In this document: piece after piece, positions 15,408-21,177 of the stretch | Position numbering within the stretch: position 1 is the stretch's first letter | Layout of the letters: each line of letters opens with the position of its first letter | Source of the DNA: JBOFOR01 sp051654865 | GTDB taxonomy: Bacteria; Bacillota; Clostridia; Peptostreptococcales; Peptostreptococcaceae | Assembly (NCBI GenBank): GCA_051654865.1 | Contig: JBOFYV010000043.1 | Coordinates: 1 to 23,868 of the forward strand | Length of the DNA: 23,868 nt | Reading direction: 5' to 3' | Notes under the pieces: model-generated | Seen by the model: only the letters and a program-made list of their open reading frames with translations | Databases searched by the model: none | What the model was told of the DNA's origin: nothing | Position numbers and translations under genes: made by a program

Positions 15408-16333
15408 TAAATGCACTTTTAGATGGAAACAAAAGGGCGTGTGCTAAACTTATTACAATGGTAGAAAATGAAGATAGCGGATACATACAAATTTTAAAAC
15501 AATTATATAAACACACTGGAAGGGCTTATGTCATCGGAGTTACAGGCCCTCCAGGTGCGGGTAAATCAACTGTTACGGATAAGTTAGTAAAAATGTTAAG
15601 TAATGATAATAAAAAAGTAGGAGTTATAGCAATAGATCCAACGAGTCCATTTACTAAGGGAGCGATACTTGGGGATAGAATTAGAATGGGGGATTTAAAT
15701 ACAGATAAAAATGTATTTATAAGGTCAATGGGAACTAGAGGTAGTCTAGGAGGATTATCTGGTGCAACTCAATCAGCAGTTAAAATATTAGATGCATACG
15801 GATGTGATTATATATTTATAGAAACGGTTGGAGTTGGGCAATCAGAAATAGATATAGTAAAAACAGCAGACACAACTTTAATGGTTATGGTGCCTGGATT
15901 AGGTGATGATATACAAGCTATAAAAGCGGGAGTAATGGAAATAGCGGATGTGTTTGTAATAAATAAAGCTGATAAAGATGGAGCTAAAAAAACCTCTTTA
16001 GAAGTTGAGATGATGCTTGATTTTAAAAAGGATTGGGATTTTAGACCATTAGTAAATATGGCTATAGGCCATACCGGAGAAGGATTAGATACTACTTTTG
16101 AAAATATATTAAAGCATAGAGAGTATCTAGAAAGTAGTAATAAGTTAGAAGAAATAAGACTTTATAGAAATAAAATAGAAATAAAAGAGTTAGTACAAAA
16201 AAGAGTTAACAGTGTTGTTAATAATCTAGAGTATAGTGAAGATATAGAACAATTACTAACAAAAACAATAACTAAAGAAATAGATCCATATTCTATTAGT
16301 GAAGAATTGTTTGAAAGAATTAGAAATAGCTAG
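15395..16333 (+). CDS. meaB: MeaB/ArgK-type G-protein chaperone of the mutase
   Basis: A 312-residue SIMIBI-class GTPase that loads intact adenosylcobalamin into methylmalonyl-CoA mutase and protects it from inactivation. Motifs seen are the P-loop GPPGAGKST (51-59), the MeaB-specific DPTSPFTKGAILGDRIRM, the Walker B/switch II region ETVGVGQSEID and the guanine-binding NKAD. The C-terminal helical segment for dimerisation is present. Its ATG lies inside the end of the B12-subunit gene, so expression is coupled to its client. Length is typical of MeaB. Confidence 0.93.
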   Translation: MEFIINALLDGNKRACAKLITMVENEDSGYIQILKQLYKHTGRAYVIGVTGPPGAGKSTVTDKLVKMLSNDNKKVGVIAIDPTSPFTKGAILGDRIRMGDLNTDKNVFIRSMGTRGSLGGLSGATQSAVKILDAYGCDYIFIETVGVGQSEIDIVKTADTTLMVMVPGLGDDIQAIKAGVMEIADVFVINKADKDGAKKTSLEVEMMLDFKKDWDFRPLVNMAIGHTGEGLDTTFENILKHREYLESSNKLEEIRLYRNKIEIKELVQKRVNSVVNNLEYSEDIEQLLTKTITKEIDPYSISEELFERIRNS

Positions 16334-16346
16334 ATGGGGGGATAAG

Positions 16347-16757
16347 ATGGATATTTTAAAAGTAGATCATATAGGGGTGGCAGTAAATAATTTAGAGGAA
16401 AGCTTAAAATTTTATGAAGATATATTAAACTTAAAATGTGAAGGAACAGAAGTAGTTGAAGAACAAAAAGTGAAAGTAGCATTCTTACCAGTGGGAGATA
16501 CAGAGATAGAACTATTAGAATCAACTACTGAAGATGGACCTATAGCTAAATTTATAGAAAAAAATAGCGGTCGTGGTGGAGTACAACATATAGCTATAAG
16601 AGTTGAAAATATTGAACAAGCAATAGAAGAAGTAAAAGCAAAAGGATATAAAATGATAGATGAAGTCCCAAGATATGGTGCAGGAAATGCGAGAATTGCA
16701 TTTTGTCATCCTAAAGGAACAGATGGAGTATTATTAGAACTAACAGAAAGAAAATAA
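16347..16757 (+). CDS. mce: Methylmalonyl-CoA epimerase
   Basis: A 136-residue vicinal-oxygen-chelate enzyme with two paired beta-alpha-beta-beta-beta modules. It swaps the (R) and (S) forms of methylmalonyl-CoA, joining the mutase to the decarboxylase. Metal ligands fit H8 (VDHIGVAV), H81 (VQHIAI) and E131 (LLELTE), and GDTEIELLE provides the strand with the remaining ligand. GARIAFCHPKGTDGVLLEL-like C-terminal text is typical (here GNARIAFCHPKGTDG). A frame from 16299 is open, but GGGGGGAT (16336-16343) sets the start at ATG 16347, 13 bases after the meaB stop. Confidence 0.93.
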   Translation: MDILKVDHIGVAVNNLEESLKFYEDILNLKCEGTEVVEEQKVKVAFLPVGDTEIELLESTTEDGPIAKFIEKNSGRGGVQHIAIRVENIEQAIEEVKAKGYKMIDEVPRYGAGNARIAFCHPKGTDGVLLELTERK

Positions 16758-16778
16758 CTATGTATAGGGGGCTAGATT

Positions 16779-18347
16779 ATGTCTGCAGGTAGTGGAGTTT
16801 TATCTAATGAAAAGTTAGAGCTACTTTATGAAAAAAGAAGTATTATAGAAGCTGGTGGTGGACAAAAAAGAATAGATAAACAACATGCAAGTGGTAAACT
16901 AACAGCTAGGGAAAGGTTAGCTATATTATTTGATGAGAATACATTTGTAGAATTAGATGCATTTGTAAAACATAGATGTTCAAATTTTGGAATGGAAAAA
17001 CAAGAAATACCTGGAGAGGGTGTTGTTACAGGGTATGGAAAAGTAGATGGAAGACTTGTGTGTGCATTTGCTCAAGATTTTACAGTACTAGGTGGGTCGC
17101 TAGGAGAAATGCACGCTAAAAAAATGGGGAAAGTTATGGATATGGCACTTAAAGTTGGAGCACCAGTAGTTGGACTTAATGACTCTGGGGGAGCTAGAAT
17201 TCAAGAAGGTGTTGATGCACTTGCAGGTTATGGAGAAATATTTTACAAAAATACTATAGCATCAGGAGTGGTACCACAAATATCTGCAATAATGGGTCCG
17301 TGTGCGGGTGGAGCTGTTTACTCTCCTGCACTAACAGATTTTATATATATGGTAGATAAAACAAGCCAAATGTTTATCACAGGACCACAAGTTATAAAAA
17401 CAGTAACAGGAGAAGAAGTTAGTGCAGAAGATTTAGGTGGAGCATCAACTCATAATACAACTTCAGGTGTTGCTCATTTTATAGCAACCAATGATGAGGA
17501 TTGTATAAATCAAATAAGAAAGTTACTTAGTTACTTACCTTCAAATAACACAGAAAAAGCACCTATAAAAGAAGGTAGTGATGATCCTAATAGATTAAAT
17601 GATGTTTTAAATTATATAATTCCAGATGGTTCAAATAAACCATATAATATGAAAGATATAATAAATGAAGTAATTGATAATGGAGACTTTTATGAAGTAC
17701 AACCATTTTATGCTCAAAATATGATAACTGGTTTTGCTAGAATAAATGGAGAAAGTGTAGGTATAATAGCAAACCAACCTAGAATAATGGCAGGAGCATT
17801 AGATATAAATGCATCTGATAAAAGTGCAAGATTTATAAGAACCTGTGATGCATACAACATTCCAATAGTAACATTAGTAGATGTGCCAGGATTTTTACCA
17901 GGAACAAGCCAGGAATATGGTGGAATAATACGCCATGGTGCAAAGATGCTATATGCATATAGTGAAGCAACAGTACCAAAAATAACTGTAATAACTAGAA
18001 AGGCGTATGGTGGTTCATACTTAGCAATGTGTTCAAAGGACTTAGGAGCAGATATGGTTTTAGGTTGGCCAACAGCTGAAGTTGCAGTAATGGGACCAAG
18101 TGGAGCTGCAAATATTATATTTAAAAATGACATAAAAAATGCAGAGGATCCAAAATCAATGAGAGACATTAAGATAAAAGAATATACAGAAGAATTTGCA
18201 ACACCATATAAAGCAGCAGAAAGAGGCTATCTAGATGATGTAATAGAACCAGCACACACAAGAATTAGACTTTGTGATGCACTAGATACATTATCTTCAA
18301 AAAGAGAAGATAGACCACCTAAAAAACATGGAAATATACCTTTATAG
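16779..18347 (+). CDS. mmdA: Methylmalonyl-CoA decarboxylase alpha (carboxyltransferase) subunit
   Basis: A 522-residue crotonase-fold carboxyltransferase, soluble but membrane-associated in the complex. It moves the carboxyl of (S)-methylmalonyl-CoA to biotin on MmdC, releasing propionyl-CoA. The two acyl-CoA carboxyltransferase halves are seen: N-terminal with LNDSGGARIQEGV and MGPCAGGAVYSPAL, C-terminal with VDVPGFLPGTSQEYGGIIRHGAK and RKAYGGSYLAM. By sequence alone it could be a propionyl-CoA carboxylase beta chain; the next three genes (OadG-, biotin- and OadB-type) make it a decarboxylase. RBS AGGGGG precedes ATG 16779. It follows the epimerase by 21 bases. Confidence 0.93.
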   Translation: MSAGSGVLSNEKLELLYEKRSIIEAGGGQKRIDKQHASGKLTARERLAILFDENTFVELDAFVKHRCSNFGMEKQEIPGEGVVTGYGKVDGRLVCAFAQDFTVLGGSLGEMHAKKMGKVMDMALKVGAPVVGLNDSGGARIQEGVDALAGYGEIFYKNTIASGVVPQISAIMGPCAGGAVYSPALTDFIYMVDKTSQMFITGPQVIKTVTGEEVSAEDLGGASTHNTTSGVAHFIATNDEDCINQIRKLLSYLPSNNTEKAPIKEGSDDPNRLNDVLNYIIPDGSNKPYNMKDIINEVIDNGDFYEVQPFYAQNMITGFARINGESVGIIANQPRIMAGALDINASDKSARFIRTCDAYNIPIVTLVDVPGFLPGTSQEYGGIIRHGAKMLYAYSEATVPKITVITRKAYGGSYLAMCSKDLGADMVLGWPTAEVAVMGPSGAANIIFKNDIKNAEDPKSMRDIKIKEYTEEFATPYKAAERGYLDDVIEPAHTRIRLCDALDTLSSKREDRPPKKHGNIPL

Positions 18348-18361
18348 AAAGGTGGTAAAAT

Positions 18362-18760
18362 ATGAATATTAGTCAATTACTAGAGGCATTGAAAAATCCT
18401 CAAATTAGTTTAACTACAGGAGAAAAGCTTTTAGTAGGTTTTTCTGTAGCTATATTATCAATGGTAGTAGTTTTTTTAGTATTAGTATTAATTGCAGGTA
18501 TAATTAGTTTACTGCAAAGAAATAGTCTAGAGAACGAAAATAATAAAATTAATAATGAAAAAATAGTAAATGCACATATAAATACGAAAGAAGAGAGTGA
18601 AAATAGAATTCAAGACCAAGATATGGGTGAGTTAGTAAGCGTAATAACTGCTGCTATTTGTGCAGCAACAGGAAATAGCAGTAACAATATAGTAGTAAGA
18701 AAAATAGTTAGAAGTAATAATATAAAATCAAGTTGGGAATCATCACACAAAAAACTTTAG
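18362..18760 (+). CDS. mmdD: Methylmalonyl-CoA decarboxylase delta subunit (OadG-like)
   Basis: A 132-residue small membrane subunit. One N-terminal helix (about 25-52), a charged, Asn/Glu-rich linker (53-88), then the conserved OadG tail ELVSVITAAICAATGNSS (90-107) and VVRKIVRS...SSWESSHKK. This subunit anchors and assembles the decarboxylase by holding the alpha chain to the membrane beta subunit. Linker sequence is not conserved in the family, as usual. AAAGGTGG (18349-18356) is the RBS, and the gene lies 14 bases after mmdA. Confidence 0.88.
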   Translation: MNISQLLEALKNPQISLTTGEKLLVGFSVAILSMVVVFLVLVLIAGIISLLQRNSLENENNKINNEKIVNAHINTKEESENRIQDQDMGELVSVITAAICAATGNSSNNIVVRKIVRSNNIKSSWESSHKKL

Positions 18761-18790
18761 TATAGAGGAAGAAATAAGGGGGAGATTTTG

Positions 18791-19195
18791 ATGATAAAAA
18801 AATATGCCATAACAGTTAATGGAGTTACATATGACGTTGAAGTAGAAGAACTGGGAATTCAAAATACAACAACAATGCCTAAGCCTAAAGTAGTACCAGT
18901 AGAGCATCAGGCACCATTAACTCCTACAGCACCTGTTAATCAAGGAGCTATATCGACACAACCAACAACTAATAATAATGGTGGTAACAGTATTAGTGCT
19001 CCAATGCCTGGAACTATTAATGATGTACGTGTTAAGACTGGAGATAGTATCAAAAAAGGAGAGGTACTATTAATATTAGAAGCTATGAAGATGGAAAATG
19101 AAATAATAGCAAGTTGTGATGGAACAGTATCATCTGTAAATGTGTCTAAGGGAGCATCAGTAAATGCAGGAGATGCTTTAATAACAATCGCATAA
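18791..19195 (+). CDS. mmdC: Methylmalonyl-CoA decarboxylase biotin carrier (gamma) subunit
   Basis: A 134-residue biotin carboxyl-carrier protein. The N-terminal 25 residues form a short beta region, a flexible Pro/Thr/Asn/Gln-rich linker runs about 28-66, and the biotinyl domain about 67-134 has EAMKMENE with K100 as the biotin site, preceded by APMPGTI. It shuttles carboxyl groups from MmdA to MmdB. A TTG at 18788 lies in frame, but GGGGGAG (18779-18785) fits ATG 18791. A biotin ligase must come from elsewhere. Confidence 0.93.
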   Translation: MIKKYAITVNGVTYDVEVEELGIQNTTTMPKPKVVPVEHQAPLTPTAPVNQGAISTQPTTNNNGGNSISAPMPGTINDVRVKTGDSIKKGEVLLILEAMKMENEIIASCDGTVSSVNVSKGASVNAGDALITIA

Positions 19196-19222
19196 TGAAA
19201 AAATATAAAGGGGGAACTACCC

Positions 19223-20410
19223 GTGGGAGAAGTAATACTTAATTTTATTCAGTCAATGGGTATTGTAAATTTAGACTGGAGGCAATTAGTAATGATACTG
19301 GTTGCATGCCTTTTACTGTACTTAGCAATAGCTAAGGGATTTGAACCGTTATTATTAGTACCTATAGCTTTTGGAATGTTATTATCAAATCTTCCTTTAA
19401 CAGGCGTTATGAATGGAGCGATATCTGTAATTGAGCCTGTAGGAATGAATCCAAATGGTGGGCTTGAAGCGGGAATTCATACAGCTACACCAGGAGGGTT
19501 ATTACATTATTTATTTCAAGGAGATGAGCTTGGAATATTTCCGCCTTTAATATTTTTAGGAGTAGGAGCTATGACAGACTTTGGACCATTAATAGCTAAT
19601 CCTAAAAATATATTATTAGGGGCAGCGGCGCAGTTTGGAATATTTTTTACATTTATAGGGGCACTACTTTTAGGATTTTCAGGACCGGAAGCTGCATCAA
19701 CTGCAATAATAGGAGGAGCAGATGGACCAACTGCAATATATTTAACTACTAAATTAGCATCACATCTATTAGCACCAATAGCAGTAGCTGCATATTCTTA
19801 TATGGCATTAGTACCTATTATTCAACCACCAATAATGAAAGCATTAACAACTAAGGAAGAAAGAAGTATAGTAATGACTCAAAATAAGCAAGTATCAAAA
19901 CGGGTGAAAATAATTTTTCCAATAATAGTTACTATAGTAGTATCATTAATATTACCAGCAGCAGCAACTCTTATAGGTATGCTAATGTTTGGTAATTTAT
20001 TAAAAGAATGCGCGGTTACAGATAGATTATCAGAAACAGCATCAAATGCATTAATGAATATAGTTACAATATTTTTAGGATTATCAGTAGGAGCATCGGC
20101 TCAAGCTGAAGTATTTTTAAGTACTCAAACTCTAAAAATATTCGCACTAGGAGTGGTAGCTTTTGCCATTGGAACAGCTGCAGGAGTTATATGTGCTAAG
20201 ATTATGAATAAATTTACAAAAGACAAGATCAATCCACTTATTGGTGGAGCAGGTGTATCGGCAGTGCCAATGGCGGCAAGGGTAGCGCATAAAGTTGCCC
20301 AAGAAGAAAATCCAGGAAATTTCCTGTTAATGCATGCAATGGGACCAAACGTAGCAGGAGTTATAGGGTCTGCAGTTGCAGCTGGAATATTATTAAGTTT
20401 ATTTGGTTAA
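19223..20410 (+). CDS. mmdB: Methylmalonyl-CoA decarboxylase beta subunit, Na+ pump
   Basis: A 395-residue integral membrane protein of the OadB/GcdB/MmdB family, which decarboxylates carboxybiotin and exports Na+. It is hydrophobic throughout, with around ten helices. The essential family motif GGADGPTAIY (164-173) holds D167, the equivalent of the Na+-site Asp203 in oxaloacetate decarboxylase, and NPLIGGAGVSAVPMAARVAH and the downstream GPNVAGVIGSAVAAG are also diagnostic. The start is GTG 19223 after AAAGGGGGAA (19207-19216). It is the last gene of the cluster and is followed at once by a strong terminator. Confidence 0.93.
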   Translation: MGEVILNFIQSMGIVNLDWRQLVMILVACLLLYLAIAKGFEPLLLVPIAFGMLLSNLPLTGVMNGAISVIEPVGMNPNGGLEAGIHTATPGGLLHYLFQGDELGIFPPLIFLGVGAMTDFGPLIANPKNILLGAAAQFGIFFTFIGALLLGFSGPEAASTAIIGGADGPTAIYLTTKLASHLLAPIAVAAYSYMALVPIIQPPIMKALTTKEERSIVMTQNKQVSKRVKIIFPIIVTIVVSLILPAAATLIGMLMFGNLLKECAVTDRLSETASNALMNIVTIFLGLSVGASAQAEVFLSTQTLKIFALGVVAFAIGTAAGVICAKIMNKFTKDKINPLIGGAGVSAVPMAARVAHKVAQEENPGNFLLMHAMGPNVAGVIGSAVAAGILLSLFG

Positions 20411-20411
20411 T

Positions 20412-20441
20412 AAAATGCTGAGAATTATTTCTCGGCATTTT
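20412..20441 (+). terminator. Terminator of the kor-mcm-mmd cluster
   Basis: A 13-bp stem with one G-T pair (20412-20424 with 20429-20441), a 4-base loop and a T run. It begins one base after the mmdB stop. Confidence 0.92.
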
Positions 20442-20621
20442 TTATGTTTTAACTAAAATAGGTGGACATGATTTTGTTACCAATTTGTATATTTGAAATG
20501 GTATCATTTTTTTTGATGATGCATATAATAAAATATATATGAAAGAATAAAAAACAAACTTGCAATAGTCAAACAAATAAACTACAATATAATTAATAAA
20601 GTAAATAAGGAGGATAAAAAT
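20442..20621. other. Intergenic region before the 27-codon gene
   Basis: A/T-rich, with no gene seen. TATAAT at 20588-20593 is a perfect -10 for the small gene at 20622, but the only good -35 (TTGCAA, 20560-20565) is 22 bases away. CATATAATA at 20522-20530 fits a sporulation sigma-K -10 by chance or design, without a convincing -35. Confidence 0.35.
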
Positions 20622-20705
20622 ATGAATGAAAATATTGAAATAGTATACTTTGGATATGAAAAAGAAATGGATTATGCATTTATCCCAGAGAATGATGAAG
20701 AGTAA
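20622..20705 (+). CDS. Small acidic protein of 27 residues, unknown function
   Basis: Reads MNENIEIVYFGYEKEMDYAF and seven more residues, ending PENDEE. It is preceded by a perfect TAAGGAGGAT (20606-20614) with good spacing and by TATAAT at 20588-20593, so it is probably translated. It is strongly acidic, with several Tyr/Phe and no membrane segment or Cys. I do not recognise the family. It stands alone between the mmd terminator and a downstream hairpin. A small regulatory or complex-bound peptide is possible; nothing in the sequence decides. Confidence 0.5.
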   Translation: MNENIEIVYFGYEKEMDYAFIPENDEE

Positions 20706-20814
20706 AATGAATTGTTAATTAAAATAAATTCATATTATAAATTGAAATGAATAAATTTTAAACATTAATTCAAAACACTAATCAAAAGAATTAAATACAA
20801 TAGAGGAGTACAAC

Positions 20815-20832
20815 ATGATAATTATAAAATAG
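20815..20832 (+). other. Five-codon ORF with Shine-Dalgarno, overlapping a terminator hairpin
   Basis: ATG 20815 reads MIIIK then TAG, with AGAGGAG (20802-20808) well spaced before it. The stop codon is directly followed by the hairpin at 20833-20865. It may be a leader-peptide-like element or the stub of a decayed gene. Confidence 0.25.
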
Positions 20833-20870
20833 AGCCATAATCATTCAAAATAGAAGGATATGGCTTTTTA
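20833..20870 (+). terminator. Terminator-like hairpin
   Basis: AGCCATA (20833-20839) pairs with TATGGCT (20859-20865), extended by two pairs past a bulge, with T5 beginning inside the stem foot. A modest intrinsic terminator. Confidence 0.5.
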
Positions 20871-20898
20871 CATATATTAATTGGGTATAAGGTAATAA

Positions 20899-20994
20899 AG
20901 AACATTTTTAATAGTATGGATAATACTACGAGTAATATTCATAACATTAGGATTACCGCTAGGCCCTGGTGGAGGAATATTTTATTCAATTTAA
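20899..20994 (+). pseudogene. Short hydrophobic reading frame without a start codon
   Basis: Between two stops the frame reads RTFLIVWIILRVIFITLGLP then LGPGGGIFYSI and TAA: a membrane-helix-like stretch with a Gly/Pro-rich tail. No ATG, GTG or TTG lies in frame. A strong terminator follows 5 bases later, so something here was or is transcribed. Most likely the 3' end of a small decayed membrane-peptide gene. Confidence 0.35.
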
Positions 20995-20999
20995 AATAG

Positions 21000-21038
21000 A
21001 AAAGATAATGGAGTATAAATGCTTCATTATCTTTTTTT
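21000..21038 (+). terminator. Strong intrinsic terminator
   Basis: A 14-bp stem (21000-21013 with 21022-21035, one G-T pair), loop 21014-21021, then T7. It separates the small-ORF region from the repeat-protein gene. Confidence 0.88.
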
Positions 21039-21145
21039 GTTTAAAACATAATATTTTTGTATCATATTATCTGATTAATTAATAAATTATTATAGATGTA
21101 TATTTTTCTAATAATTCAACTTTTAATAAATTTTAGAGGATATAT

Positions 21146-21160
21146 ATGACTATTATATAA
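21146..21160 (+). other. Four-codon SD-linked ORF just before the repeat-protein gene
   Basis: ATG 21146 reads MTII then TAA, behind TAGAGGA (21134-21140). Its stop overlaps the RBS of the next gene (AAGGTAGGTG, 21159-21168), so it could act in translational coupling. Chance is also possible in such A/T-rich DNA. No clear promoter was found between 21039 and 21140. Confidence 0.2.
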
Positions 21161-21177
21161 GGTAGGTGCTTTATTAT

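Noticed and set aside
17714..18169. Antisense open frame of 151 codons inside mmdA
   Set aside because: The plus strand is a fully conserved carboxyltransferase; the antisense text shows no domain and no RBS.
16779..18347. Propionyl-CoA carboxylase beta subunit as the name for this gene
   Set aside because: No biotin carboxylase gene is near, while OadG-, biotin-carrier- and OadB-type genes follow directly, so decarboxylase alpha is the better name.
20522..20530. CATATAATA as a sigma-K -10 element
   Set aside because: Fits CATANNNTA, but no -35 AC at the right distance is seen and such strings are common by chance in this A/T-rich DNA. A second match at 20871 shows the same problem.
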